Positions 1-12,143 are shown, counted from the first letter of the stretch. The stretch: 64,000 nucleotides of DNA from Strongyloides papillosus (GCA_005656395.1 SRSI01000079.1:2356001-2420000), one strand, 5' to 3'. Translations and numbers: made by a program. The notes: generated by a model not told the origin, from the letters alone.

Positions 1-1
1 G

Positions 2-1324
2 ATGGAACCATTATTGTACAAGACAGTTCTTAATATGAATAGTGAGAATCAAAATCATTGGTGTACTGCGATTTCGATTATGTGTAATAAGGGTGATCCT
101 AGATTCATTAAGTGCATCATTGATCTGACAATTAAAGCTGCATCAGTCCCTTCAGAGACAAACTTCCATAATAATGCAAAAATTGCTGCTACATACTACG
201 CTATTCATTCTTGTTCATGGAAAGCTCCGTCACAGTGGAATAAGCTATCAAAGATATGTTTTGCTTATCTTGAGAATAGTTACCAAAGTGTTAGAGACCG
301 AATTACTGATGTCTTCTCAACAACAGCTAGTTATTCACTTGAAAGTACACCAAAGGATCCAGAAATTGACAAAGAATTTGAAGCTTTAAATCACAGAGAA
401 ATATTAAGTATGCTTTCTAAAGAGTGTTATAACCAATTAGAGAAGAATGTCTATGTTAACATTCATAGTTTACAATCATCGAATAAATTAACAATCTCTC
501 CATCATCAAGTGAATGTCCATCCAGAAATGAAAGTTATGCAAATCTTCAAATAACCCCAGAGGAAAAAAGAGCTTTACAATACTTCAAAGTTTTAGTTGA
601 TTTTGTTGCAACAACTGCACATAATAATGAGTTAGGATTATCAACAGAAATTATTGATACAATCCCAATTTTGGCTCATTATGAAAATGATTGTGATGAA
701 GATTTAGCAGAAAGTTGCCATGCCGCATTACTTATGAATATTGCCAGAGGATATGTAAATGAAGATACTTGTCTTCACTTTTTAAGTGTCATCAAAAAAT
801 CAATAGAAAATTGTTTCTTATGGAAAGCTAAAGTATCACTATTTAAAGTTCTCCAAGTAAATATTTTCTCGAATATTTTTGTTTATGCTAGACATACTGA
901 ACAAGTCTATGAAATAATATTACCACTACTTTTGTCGGATCGCATAGAGATATGTAATACAGCTGCAGAGTCACTTACTGGATTTGTAATGTGTGGATAT
1001 CTTGAGGTAACTGATGGTCTATTGAAAACATTTTATAGTTGGGCATCTTCAAGTAGTTCTCAACAAAGACATGCTGGAGTTTTAGCACTATCTTCAGTGG
1101 TCCTAGCATATCCATATAATGTACCTGAAATTATGCCTGATATTTTAATGCACCTTGCACGTATGGTTGGAGATGAACAACACATCAGTAGAGCTGTCAA
1201 GAAGACATTCTCAGAATTTAAAAGAACACATTGGGATAATTGGGTAGAACACAAAGAATGTTTTAACGAAAATCAACTTCTTGTTTTAAATGACTTATTA
1301 GTTAGTCCAACATACTATGTTTAG
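2..1324 (+). CDS. PSME4: Proteasome activator PA200 (PSME4/Blm10), C-terminal part
   Basis: The window opens inside this gene; the visible 440 residues are the C-terminal HEAT-repeat end of the large proteasome activator that caps the 20S core and opens its gate in the nucleus. The last ~80 residues match the conserved PA200 tail: a KKTFSEFKRTHWDNW-type helix, then a run ending LVSPTYYV. The final Tyr-Tyr-Val fits the HbYX rule (hydrophobic, Tyr, any residue) used to dock into alpha-ring pockets. The frame is open from the window edge, so the ATG at base 2 need not be the true start; the full protein is normally around 1,800 residues, so most of the gene lies upstream. The family call is from conserved sequence; binding to the 20S particle is inferred. 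Confidence 0.9.
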   Translation: MEPLLYKTVLNMNSENQNHWCTAISIMCNKGDPRFIKCIIDLTIKAASVPSETNFHNNAKIAATYYAIHSCSWKAPSQWNKLSKICFAYLENSYQSVRDRITDVFSTTASYSLESTPKDPEIDKEFEALNHREILSMLSKECYNQLEKNVYVNIHSLQSSNKLTISPSSSECPSRNESYANLQITPEEKRALQYFKVLVDFVATTAHNNELGLSTEIIDTIPILAHYENDCDEDLAESCHAALLMNIARGYVNEDTCLHFLSVIKKSIENCFLWKAKVSLFKVLQVNIFSNIFVYARHTEQVYEIILPLLLSDRIEICNTAAESLTGFVMCGYLEVTDGLLKTFYSWASSSSSQQRHAGVLALSSVVLAYPYNVPEIMPDILMHLARMVGDEQHISRAVKKTFSEFKRTHWDNWVEHKECFNENQLLVLNDLLVSPTYYV

Positions 1325-1533
1325 AATGAATCTTAATATTTCTTTTTATAATTTTACCATAATTTTTATAATATTGTAAATAGATTATATATAATATACT
1401 AATATTTTACTAATTCTCTATTGAATTCTTAAAATAAATAAATAAATGGTTGTATATCTTTGATTTTTTTTGGCTTTTTAATCCATTAAATATATGTTTA
1501 TTTTAATGATTTGATTATTATTTAAAGCTAGAA

Positions 1534-2040
1534 ATGGTCAACTTTGTTTGGTTCTTTAAATCCTGGATGGCATTTACGTTACTTCAAGTTACAGGATTAT
1601 CTTATCAGTTATTATTTGATAAAAAAAATTTTGCAAAAAAGTTACTTAATACTACATCAAACGAAAATGTAGAAAGTTTAATTCTTCAAATAATTTTCCT
1701 AAAATGTTTATTTATCATTGTTATTAAAATTATGACATTTTGGGATTTTGAAAATGTTGTATGCCATTTGGTTAATTTAATCTTTTCCCTTTTCAATGTA
1801 ATCTTTCTTTTATTACAAGGAATTTATTACAAAAACTTTAAAAATGATCTCCTTATTCAATCTCAAATAATATTTAATATAATAAGCGTAATCTTGGCAT
1901 CCACTTATCTATTAGTAGTCAGAAAAGATAATAATAAGAAATGTAATGAGGAGAAACAAAGAACGAGAAAAGTTGTTGGAAAACACTATATGGAAAAAGA
2001 CTTTTTAAATATAAATAATGAGGCAAAGAAGAATTTATAA
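1534..2040 (+). CDS. Small four-helix membrane protein, unknown
   Basis: This single-exon frame of 168 residues is not one I recognise. It has four hydrophobic stretches at roughly residues 5-22, 50-70, 74-97 and 107-127, then a basic, charged tail of about 40 residues that is probably cytosolic. A splice-acceptor-like AAAGCTAG lies 2 nt before the ATG, which suits trans-splicing of the mRNA. It starts 210 nt after the PA200 stop, and its stop is 82 nt before the cyclophilin ATG, so it could share a polycistronic transcript with either. Codon use resembles its neighbours. It could be a lineage-specific protein; no catalytic motif is visible. Confidence 0.6.
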   Translation: MVNFVWFFKSWMAFTLLQVTGLSYQLLFDKKNFAKKLLNTTSNENVESLILQIIFLKCLFIIVIKIMTFWDFENVVCHLVNLIFSLFNVIFLLLQGIYYKNFKNDLLIQSQIIFNIISVILASTYLLVVRKDNNKKCNEEKQRTRKVVGKHYMEKDFLNINNEAKKNL

Positions 2041-2122
2041 TAATAAAGCTAATTTTAATATTAATGAGAACTAATAAAAAAATCTTAAACTTTTCCTATC
2101 ACATAAACCATTTTATTTTAAA

Positions 2123-2713
2123 ATGAATCCTAAAGTTTATCTTGATTTGACAGCCGATGGGGAACCATTAGGCCGTCTTGTATTTACATTATTTCATTCA
2201 GTTGCACCGAAAACAGTAGAAAATTTCCGAGTATTATGTACTGGTGAGAAAGGTTTTGGGTACAAAGGATGTCTTTTTTATAGAGTTGTTCCTACATTCT
2301 GTGCTTGTGTAAGTTTCTTTTAATAAATTTTAAAAACAAATTTGTTTTTGTAGTCCGGCGATTTTGAGACAAACAATAGAGAACGTGATGGTGGGAGAAG
2401 TATATTTGGAGTGAAATATTTTGATGATGAAACTTTTGAAATTAAACATACTGAAAGAGGGATACTTTCAATGGATAACTATGGATGGCCTAATACTGTT
2501 AGTTCAAGGTTCTTTATAACTTTTGATGAATGTAGATGGATGGATGATTTTCATGTAGCATTTGGCAAATTAATTGATGGATTTGATACTTTGGATAAGT
2601 TAGAAGAACTAGGGATAATAGAAGGTTTTGGAGCACAGAAAGGAAGAACTAAGAAAGAAGTTATTATATCTGATTGCGGAGAAATAAAAGATGATGAGTA
2701 TAAGAATGTTTAA
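2123..2713 (+). CDS. Divergent cyclophilin (peptidyl-prolyl isomerase fold), 2 exons
   Basis: The exons are 2123-2308 and 2354-2713, split by a 45-nt GTAAGT...TTTGTAG intron in phase 0, giving 181 residues. The product follows the single-domain cyclophilin fold from the N-terminal [17 protein letters not shown] strand to the final ISDCGEI. Relative to human cyclophilin A, the catalytic Arg is kept (Arg54 in FYRVVP), as are the residues equivalent to Phe60, Phe113, Trp121 (Trp124 here) and His126. The residue equivalent to Gln63 is Cys62, and that equivalent to Gln111 is Arg114 (SRFF instead of SQFF). It has a short acidic C-terminal tail and no signal peptide. The family would predict proline isomerisation, but the altered pocket makes reduced or specialised activity likely. 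Confidence 0.88.
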
Positions 2714-3328
2714 TTTTTTAAAGAAAACACACCAGATTCTTTTTAAGTTCTTTTTTTTATTTCTTCAATATAAATAAATAAAAGATATACTTGGTGCTTT
2801 TTTATGTTACGAAACCCCCACTATTAAAAAAACACTCATCAATAAGTCCTAATAGTTTTTATCAAAACAAAATTAGAATATTTAGTGGGTACTTACATTA
2901 AATATTAGTACAATAAATTTTTGATTACTAACATTAAATAAATTACTTAGAGTATTTACGCTAGTAATCTGAAAGAAATTATAATAATAATATGATTATA
3001 AAAAGATAAAAAATGTGGTGGCCATAAACAGAGCAATATTAAAAGATATTATGTATAAAACTTATTTTTATGATTTTCTTTGTACCATCTGTAATGATTA
3101 TCTTACTATAAAATATATTAATATAAACTAGTAGTTTTTTTATTACATTGCATTTAGTTGTTTTTTAGTTTTTGTATGGCTATTGATATTAACAATAATA
3201 AGTATTGAACATTTATAGAATGAGATTCATAAACTTGTTAGAAAATAATTTATTTGTCTTACTAAAAAAGTATATAAGAATATGAGTTGGTAGTTTTCAA
3301 TCAAATTTTTAAAGTTCAATTCAATCCA
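2714..3328. promoter_or_regulatory. Intergenic 615 bp with a TATA-like box before the Cys-rich gene
   Basis: The interval is AT-rich with no open frame or RNA gene that I can support. A TATATAAG motif at 3271-3278 lies about 58 nt upstream of the Cys-rich gene ATG, a plausible core promoter distance. An AATAAA for the cyclophilin lies near 2772. Confidence 0.4.
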
Positions 3329-4595
3329 ATGTCTTGTAAAGGTATTTTTTTCTTATTTATAATAAGTTTAATAATTCCTATTCTTATACAAGTATGTTTT
3401 TATCATTATTATTATAATATTTTTTGTTTAGGGTAACTCTAAAAATCGAAGTAAAAGACAACTGTGTGCATGCCAATTATCTCAAAAATCATTAATTTCA
3501 CAGTGCCCTTGCTCACAAGAACCTAAAATTGATGCTTCATATGGTTGTAATACTAAAAATGATAAACAAACTACATATTCATGTATTTTTGGTAATAATT
3601 TAAAAAATAGAGATATTTTTGTCACATTAAAGCAATGTATAGAGTCATGTCAAAGTACCTGTCAAAATAATTGTCCAAATAGTGATAACATCTTAAATAA
3701 AAATGAATGCCCCTTCTCTTGTGGTGGTACATGTTCTAATACATGCGTGAAAATTGTAACTTCTAAATTAATTGTATTTCCAACAACAACAACAACAACT
3801 ACTACCACTACATCTTCTTATCCAATAATTGATGACACGACAACATTCTTGATACATATTCAGAAAACAGCCTGTGAGTCTGGGTGTACTTTTAAATGTA
3901 ATGGCAATTTACAATGTAAAAATGTTTGTTTTCAAGAATGTTCTTGTGAAATGGCATGTCAGAAGAGTTGTACTAAAAATGAAGTAGTAGAATTTACGGA
4001 TATATGTGTTCCTAAATGCTACAATAATTGTTATTTAAGTACAACAACTACCACTCCAATTCAAGAACGAACAACTAGAAAACAAGAAACTTCATTAATA
4101 CTAGGAATAAATTTTTGCCAAAATAATTGTATATCTCAATGTACCTCTGTTAATTCATATTTTTATTGTCAAAATAGTTGTAAGGAAAAGTGTAACTGTC
4201 AAAATAGTTGTGAAGATACATGTCAATTTAAAGAAAATAAATATTTAATAAGTTTTTGTCAAAAAGACTGTACAAATAAATGTAATTATAAGGTCTCAAA
4301 ACCAATTATATGTAATGATCAATGTGTTAATCAGTGTCTGGAGAAGACTGATATTAATATTAATGGATGTATAAGTATATGCCATGTAGCATGTGTCTTA
4401 AGGTTACCACCAACAACAACTACCACTACTACTACTACAACAACTACCACTCCTTTATCAGTAATTTCTATTTACTATGTTTGTGTGAACAGATGTAAAG
4501 ATAATTGTTCAGATAACTGTCATACATTATCAAATAATATTTGCCTTCCAAATTGTAACAATCTTTGTACTAACATTTGCCAAAATCAAAAATAA
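3329..4595 (+). CDS. Secreted Cys-rich protein with Thr linkers, 2 exons
   Basis: The exons are 3329-3391 and 3432-4595 (40-nt intron, phase 0); the protein has 408 residues. Exon 1 encodes an almost pure signal peptide of 21 residues. Right after it comes NSKNRSKRQ, in which R-S-K-R fits a furin-type cleavage site, so a mature form starting at Gln is likely. The rest is packed with cysteines spaced mainly CxxxC, in four blocks separated by poly-Thr linkers (encoded by ACA/ACT runs near 3781-3815, 4040-4055 and 4410-4455) that look like mucin-type O-glycosylation sites. The CxxxC ladder resembles nematode pharyngeal-cuticle or ABU/PQN-like secreted proteins, but I cannot assign a family. An extracellular structural or cuticle role is inference. 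Confidence 0.8.
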
Positions 4596-4989
4596 TTTAC
4601 AATATTATTACGATAATAAATTTCATAAATAAGATAACAAATGAATACAGAATCTCTGCTGGATTTTGTGTTTATACGACAAAAATATTATGCTATAAAC
4701 GCTAATAAATTTAAATTCATCTTATATTTATCTTACATTTATCATTTTTTTTTATCAAAAATGTTTAATTAAAAAAACGCCGCATATTTCTTTTTAAATT
4801 TATTTATTTATTTGATATATTATAGATAATTAATTCACTTATATTTCATAAAATTTATTTATTTCATATGTGTGTAATATAATTAAGTATAAGAAATTAC
4901 TTTTATTTTATTTGTATAAATATATATAAATGGGCTCGTAATAAATTTAATAAACAATCCTAACAGTAATTTAAAAATACATATCACTT
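4596..4989. other. Convergent 3' intergenic region
   Basis: This AT-rich spacer lies between the stop of the Cys-rich gene (+) and the stop of stomatin (-). It holds A/T runs and several AATAAA-like sequences on both strands, consistent with two facing 3' ends. I see no gene. Confidence 0.4.
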
Positions 4990-6897
4990 TTAAACAGGCA
5001 ATGTACTAATTTCTTTTTTGTTATCATTATTGTTAGAAGAATTTGTATTAAAGAAGTATTTTATAATTTCGATTGGCAATGGAAAAATTATAGTTGAATT
5101 TTTCTCTGCACTATAATACATAATTGATTACAATTTATCATAAATATGATATAATTTAATAATAGTACTAAAAACTTACGCAACACTATTTAATGTTTGA
5201 AGATATCTCAATTGTAATGCAGCCGGTGACTGAGATATTATATTAGCTGCTTCTTGTAAACTTTTTGAAGCCAATTGTTCTCCCTCTGCGGCAATGACTT
5301 TAGCACGAGCCTCCCTAGTGGCTTCTGCTTCTGCTGCCATGGCACGTTGAAGTTGAACTGGTAACCGAACATCTTTACTATAAAAATAAAAGATTTACTT
5401 AAAAATTATTATTAATATTATTTACATCTCAACTCTTTCAACTTTAATTCCCCAGCTTTCTGTTGCCTCATCTAATATTGTCTATAATTAAAAATATAAC
5501 AAATTAATCAAGTACAAAAATAATAATTAATCACCTGCATATAACTTGCAATATGTTCTCTATCAGCTAAAATATCAGATAAATTTTTCATACCTAACAT
5601 ATTTCTTAATGTTGTTTGTGCTAGAAGTCTCGTTGAATGATGACAATTTTCGACATTTGCTACAGAAATCGTTGCTTGACTAATACGATAATAAACTACG
5701 GCATCAACAGATACAGTTACTGAATCTTTTGTTAAAATTTCCTGTGGTGGAACATTGAAAGACACTGTTCTTAAATCTACTTTTGTATATGATTCAATAC
5801 AAGGCATTACAAAAAATATTCCAGGACCTTTAGCACCACCACCAATTAATCTTCCAAGTCTAAATATTACAGCTCGTTCATATTCCTGAACAACTTTAAT
5901 ACAAAAACAAATTGATATTGGAAATGTAGCTAACATAACTATGTATGATAATATCATAAGAAACCATCCACAAAATCCATGACCAGTATCATAGACATCA
6001 GCTAAAAGGGAAGAAAAATGATAATGATAATAATCATCTTTAGACATAATATTTTTTTGATTTAAATATAGATATTATACAAATAATAATAGTACAATTC
6101 AATTTTTGTTTTATGATAGTTAGTGTAAAGTAATTAATTTGATAGAAGACTATAAAACTTACGATGTGCATTAGAAGGGTAATAACTAAGTTTTAGTTGA
6201 GCTAATGATTGCCTTCTAGCATCTCTTTCTTCCTACAAAAAAATATATATTAGACATATGTTGATAAAATGGTATGTGGGAAAAAAATAAAACTTACTTT
6301 AGCAAATATAAGTGGATTCAAAGTGAAACGTCTTTGTGTTAGTCTGGAATGAGATTTTGTGGATGAGGATAATGGTGGAGGAATTCCAGTATTCAAATAT
6401 AAAGATGATTGATCACGTTTGCTTGTAGTGGTATAGGGGTCTTCTTCATCTTCGGAATACTCCATTAAACGATTATTTTCAGCTCCTTCACTAGATGGTA
6501 ATGATCCTTCTTCCTCTTCAGAAAGATTATCCTCGTCTTCTGAAAGATTTGTTAATTTATAAGATACATTTCGAAAAGAAACACTTCCTCTTTGAGGATT
6601 TTTATTATTTAAATGTTTTAATTTCTTATTATCATAATTATAATTTTTAGTTTTCTTTTTAGTATTAGAAATAGTATGCTTAAGGAGATTAGTAGTATGT
6701 TCAGTTAAAGTTTCTGAAAGACTTGAGGAAGATGGAGAGGAAGATGATATTTGCTTAGAAATATTTCTTCCCCTATACATTGGTTTCAAAGGTTTTGATG
6801 AAACTTCAGGAGAAGATGATTCTTCATTTATTAAATAATGAGGCCTACTATGTTGATAGGAAGGTAAAAATGGTTTTCGATCTTCATTATTTTTCAT
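4990..6897 (-). CDS. Stomatin/MEC-2 family membrane scaffold, 6 exons
   Basis: In gene order the exons are 6298-6897, 6163-6232, 5535-6001, 5426-5481, 5180-5377 and 4990-5110. All junctions are canonical and in phase, giving 503 residues. The first 200 residues are a disordered, Ser-rich and acidic cytosolic arm. Then come a short linker, one hydrophobic hairpin ([19 protein letters not shown]) and the SPFH/stomatin core: [13 protein letters not shown], the VDLRT strand, [16 protein letters not shown] and the coiled [19 protein letters not shown] region. Stomatins are oligomeric inner-leaflet scaffolds that tune ion channels; nematode relatives act in mechanosensation and gap-junction control. 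The long N-terminal arm resembles MEC-2 or STO types. An in-frame ATG at 6047 lies within the intron before exon 3 and is not used in this model. Confidence 0.9.
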
Positions 6898-8299
6898 ATC
6901 TTTAATAAAGTTTTTTTTTCAAAAAGAAAAAAAATTCTCAGGTATAAGTGTATTTTTATAAGTATACTTGTAAAATGTAAACAACTTTTGAAGAGTAGGA
7001 ATATTCTTAAATAATAATAGATTTTTTTATTATTATCCTATTTTTAAAATAAAACTTCCTAGTAGGATAACAATAAAGTTTTGGTGTTTATCTGGTAGAT
7101 ATGTAGGTTGGACGTGATATGCCATATATAACAAATATTCCATAAACTTTTTACTTACTGATTAATTGTGGGCGGTGATATAAATATGAATAAAATAAAT
7201 GAATGAAGTATATATACATGGATATGTATATGCCTTTTTCTGTATATATTTTATATATGCAATAGAGTTCTTTTATTTAAGAAAGCTTTAGAACATGAAA
7301 ATTTGGGTTTGTTAGGAAAAAAAAGATAAATGATACTAGATATCTATTATATTAAATAGCTAATTGTTTAAGACTTTTCTCATATTTTTCAACTTCTATA
7401 AAAATATTGTGACATAAAGAAAATTGTTTGACACTGGTCAGTTGTATAAAAGTGGTATATAAAAATAATATAATAACAATTGTTGTAAGCAACACTAAAA
7501 ATCTTCATTACTACTGTTTTGGAAGATGATAAGACATATCTTTAACTAGAAGGAAATGAATTCAAATATCATAAAAATATTTAGAAAGAATAAAATATAT
7601 TTGTAGAAGCATATATATTTAATACTAATGATGAGGGAAGATGTCATTAAGTTAAAAAGATTATAATGATATAAAAAAATTTCTTCTACAAATTATTAAC
7701 TTTGTAATGTTATTTAAAATTTTTTATTATTATTATAATTTTTATTGTACCATATTTATTCTATAAATTATATTATAAAAAAAAATTTTATGGGGACTTT
7801 AATAATAGTAAAAAAGCATTTAACTTTATGTGATTGAATGTTGTTGTGTAAAAAATTAAAGAAATTTTTGTTTTAATTTTCCATAAAAAAAATAATAACA
7901 ATGACAATAAAAACCGATTGATATTGACTAATTAAAGGATAAACATTTTTAACACATTATTTAGAAAGTTAGAAAGCTTTTCAAAATACTCAAAATGAAT
8001 AATGAGAAAAATATTTGAGATAAAGACAATAAAATGAAATAATCAAAAATTTCGCGCACCCTAACACCTCTTAATGGTAGGATATATGTGCATGTGTGAT
8101 AAAAAAAAAGAAAAAAAAGAATTAAAATAAGGAAAGAGTATTAAGATATTTGTAAATAGGTTTAATTCTTAGTCCTTTTCTAGAATTCTTTAGAGATAGG
8201 ATTGAAAAAGATAAAACTAATACTAGGAAATTCCTCTTTTAAGATCAATTAAATATTTTTAAATAAAGATTAAAAAAGGCCATAAAGCATCATTAATAC
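6898..8299. other. 1.4-kb AT-rich region upstream of the stomatin gene
   Basis: No open frame with convincing coding character is seen here. If the basic exon at 8300-8477 really joins the stomatin gene, this stretch is its first intron; otherwise it is promoter and spacer. It holds only A/T runs and short simple repeats. Confidence 0.35.
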
Positions 8300-8477
8300 C
8301 TGGATTTAAAAGTTTCTTGTCTTTTTTCTTGTTCTTTTTTGTTTCTAATGTTGAGATATTTGAAACAGACATATTGTCTTGTACGGAGACGGCTTCTGTT
8401 ATCGTAATTATTGGTGGTGGAACCATAGGACGTTTGTTCTTTTTTTTACCTAATTTCTTAGTTAACTTTTTGGACAT
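8300..8477 (-). CDS. Short Lys-rich exon, possible distal first exon of stomatin
   Basis: An ATG at 8477 opens a Lys-rich frame (MSKKLTKKLGKKKNKR...) that meets a good donor, CCAG|GTATTA, at 8299/8300 after 59 codons plus one base. Reading on gives only 13 more codons before a stop. If this donor joins the acceptor AAAG just before the stomatin start (ATATGAAAAAT at 6899), the frame runs into the stomatin ATG without a break, which suggests a longer isoform. The match in phase has a one-in-three chance of being accidental and the intron would be ~1.4 kb, long for this genome. Alternatively it is a 72-residue orphan protein ending at 8259. Confidence 0.35.
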
Positions 8478-10384
8478 TTTTTTTTAAATTAACAAATTGA
8501 ATTATTGGTACGATTTGAAATGTTATAATACAAATAGAGAGAAAATATGTTTCTGTCTTTAAAAGTATATGAAAATAGAGAAAGATCTTATAAATAATTT
8601 ATATTTGATAGTAAGTAAATATAGTTATATTAAACATCAATAACTATCTTTCTTTATTAAAATAGTTTAAGTTGATTTTCCTTTTTTATAATCTACAAAC
8701 TAAAGTACAAGAGATATACATATGTTTTTAGAGATAAAGTAATATCTTCAAAATACAATTAAAAAACTCTATTAATATTTTATTGGAAAATTTTTAAATA
8801 GTAATATCTTAAAGATACGAATATTTAAAATTTACGCAAAAAAAAGGTAATTAAAATAGATTTATGCAAAATGTTGAATATTATACTATGACAAAATGAT
8901 TTTTGAGGATTCATCTTAAATATATGATAAATTTTATTAGAAAAAAAACTTCCGAAATATGGAAGCATAAATAAAATACTATTGTATATAGATAAACATT
9001 GATGAACATATATAGGTGGAGATTAGATTTAGTGATAGTGTAAATAATATATATCAATTTTTAAATAAAAAAAAGCCATTAAATAAACTTAACTTTTTTA
9101 ACTCGTTAAAATATATAAACTCAAACTAATTGTGACTTTTTATCTTTCTCAATGAGAAGAATCATTATCAATTCACCATCTTTGTATATATAGATATGCA
9201 TATATATATTTGCCATAAAAATTGAAGGACAATAACTTGATTATATTACAAAGTAAAGCCTTTAAGATTACGGAAATTGAAGCATTAAAAAGTTCTTTGA
9301 AACATTTCTTAATATTAAAACTTACCATATTTATCAGCTTTTTTATTTCTTTTATATATTTTAAATTTGACTCCTCTATTGGTATTGGTGGACAACGACA
9401 TAATATTTAAACTTTTTTTATACAATTATAATTTATTAAAAGAAGGAGGTTTCTATAAAAGAATAAATTCATTTGTCATTTTTGTTTAAAAGAATTAAAA
9501 AAAAAGCTTTTTTTGTTAATGTTTAGTATATTAATGCTAAAAATAAATTTTGTTAATTTAACTACCGCAAAAACATATATTTTTAACGAAATATAAATAA
9601 AAGGCTTATTAATTTTTTATACTTCTTAAAATTATAGACACAACTACAATTTAAATATTTATAGGAATAATAATTTATATGTCTAACAAAAGAAATATTT
9701 ATTAGCTTTATGTGCTATTATTAAAAGTATCTATATATTTATGAGTTAAATGATGATAATATGAGGTATGGGAAGGTAAAATATTAAAAATTTAGCTCTT
9801 TTTATTTGCACCATCAAAATATATAACTTTAAAACTTTTATTGTTTTTTTCCTCGATCAAATTATTATTCTCAAGAGAATTTAATAATGTTACGCTAAAT
9901 TGACAATTTAACATTCCATAAAACTAATCTCTTTTTTTCTTAAAGTACTAGAAAATTTTTTAATAAAACTTAGTTTTATATAAATATTTTATTGAAACTG
10001 TTAATAGAAAAAAAATTGGATAACTAAACATTTTGGGAATAAAAGATATACATACATTTACACCAATTGTCAACATCAACGAATTGATAAATAAATATTA
10101 TTGTTCCATCTTCAAAAGTAAAAGATTTTTAAATTAGTATGGAAACAATTATAAAAATTCAATATCCTCTGTACACTTGTTACTGGTCATACCACCATAA
10201 ATTTTATATACTTTTAGAAGTGAAGTTGTAGTGTAAATGAAATCATGATTATAAAATAAATGAAATATACGTGCTAACAAAATAACACTCAATTTTATTT
10301 TATATTTTTTCATTACAACAAGATTAAATAACAGATATATTTCAAAGAAAAATTTATTTTTAAAATAAAATAATATTTGTTTAG
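8478..10384. other. 1.9-kb AT-rich intergenic region
   Basis: The interval contains long A/T tracts and no supported gene on either strand. A 62-codon frame at 9222-9410 starts with TTG, lacks coding bias and is rejected. The 3' end of the DPF gene lies at the right edge. Confidence 0.4.
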
Positions 10385-11803
10385 TTAATTTTTTTTGTAC
10401 TCATTTTTACATAAGTCACAAGACCAATCAGATTCAGGTGCTTTCTCCAATGGGGGTTTAAGACAATACATATGAAATCCATGATCACAATCATCACAAA
10501 ATAATAATTTATCCTAAAAGTAATTTAATTAAATATTTTTAATATATATTTTTTTAATAACATACATCATTATCTGAAGTACCACAAATGGCACAACTTT
10601 TACATTCTAAACATTGCCAACCAAATTTTTTAAATGAAGTAAACATATTTTCAGTGAAACCACAACAAGAAGGGTGACATGATCTTCCACAGTCATGACA
10701 TGAAACCAAAACTTCAGCTTTACCTGTTTTTTTATTTCTACGTTTATTGCCTCCGCAGAAGTCACAGGTTGTGGAAATATTAATCACAGGATCTGGGACT
10801 AAAAAACTAAATGATAAATAGTGTAGACAATAATAAATATTAATTTTAAATTTCCCAAGAAAATAAATGTGTACATTTATAGAAATATATTATTATGATA
10901 TACAAGCATGTAAATATATTTAGAATAAATAAAGTGAAACTAACAAATTGCACAAAAATAACATAAATTATCTCTTATACACGAAAACTATTAAAACCGT
11001 CATTCAACTTTTTTGATTTTCTTCCAAACTTACTTGAGGGATCCGCCACATTATCTACATCAGGATGGATGTGTTGTTTATGGTAATTTAATCCCGGTCT
11101 ACTTTTATATTTTGCTCCACAAGCTAAAAATAAAAATAGGTAATGATAAAGTCTTCCGAATAATTATCTTAAAAGTCATACCTTGACATATAAATCTTTT
11201 TTCAGGTGTACTACCAATGGAGGTTGTTGTATCCATAGGCTCTTGTTTTGGTGTATTCATGAGATTATTTCCAGGACCACCAACTGATTTTCTAGGACCC
11301 CTTCCTCTACCACGACCTTTCTTTTTTTTAGAAGCATATTCATCATCATCAGACAACTCCTCAACTTCCTCTTCCGGTAACTCTTCAAATTCTGTTGTCT
11401 CCTCATATTTCATTGATTGTAATTGCCTTTGATTCATTGCAGGGCTCTCAGGTAAACTATTTTCTGTTGAGATAGTTGAAGTTACAACGGCATTAGAGGT
11501 ACTTATAACATCTCCAATGCTTCTATTTGACTTAATAAAATACCTTAGTTCAATATAATCAGCTGATGGTTTATCACATTTAATCCAAGAACGAGATGCA
11601 TATGTGCATACTTTCCCAGGTCCATCAGGATGGAATCTATGGGTGATAGTTCGATGTAGACGAGTTGGTTTTAAGATTATGCCTGTTTGTTGATCGATAA
11701 CAGGACCACTTTGTCTTCTTTGCATTTGCATTCTCCGATTCCACTGCATACATTTTTTGATGCAATCGGAGTAGGCTGATTCTGATATCATATTTGTTGA
11801 CAT
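10385..11803 (-). CDS. dpff-1: DPF/requiem-type double PHD finger protein (BAF complex), 4 exons
   Basis: In gene order the exons are 11182-11803, 11034-11123, 10566-10798 and 10385-10513; all phases agree and the product is 357 residues. The N-terminus is the requiem/DPF domain ([15 protein letters not shown] ... QQTGIILKP ... SRSWIKCDK). A linker follows with an acidic patch and an AT-hook-like [10 protein letters not shown] stretch. Then come one C2H2 finger built across the exon 1/2 junction (CxxC in ICQACG, then HKQHIH) and a tandem PHD module ending [20 protein letters not shown] proteins (BAF45 subunits) read acetylated and unmodified histone H3 tails and belong to SWI/SNF remodelling complexes in the nucleus. 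Domain order and size match the family; the worm symbol is by homology. Confidence 0.92.
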
Positions 11804-12143
11804 GTTTTATTGGAAAAAAAATAATTTATGGGTTAAAAAATAAATTGTTAGTTAAAAATTAATAGGATACAATGTTAGCTCTCTAAAATATAGAAAAAAA
11901 AATTGATGTTAAAGTTAGATAAATTAAAATATATCTATACCTTTACAATATTATCAAATATCACACAATCTTGTTTATTATAATAATATTTTTGTTAGTA
12001 AAATTGTTTGTTGTTTTATTTATTTCATTGGGAAAATGACAGTTAAATATTCCTAGATGGAAAAAGTGTACAATGGCGGTCTTTAGTATGTCAACATAAT
12101 AGCCAATATTGTCACTCGCTAATTTCATTGATTATATTATACG
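11804..12143. promoter_or_regulatory. Shared divergent promoter region
   Basis: These 340 bp separate the start codons of the DPF gene (-) and the Mad3-like gene (+), so both promoters must lie here or overlap it. The stretch nearest the Mad3 gene is less AT-rich, but I recognise no specific factor site. Confidence 0.4.

Noticed and set aside
6002..6047. Stomatin start at [10 protein letters not shown]
   Set aside because: It lies before a CCCTTTTAG acceptor and the spliced upstream exons join exon 3 in phase; an alternative promoter is possible but unproven.
9222..9410. 62-codon plus-strand frame
   Set aside because: TTG start, no splice context and no coding bias.
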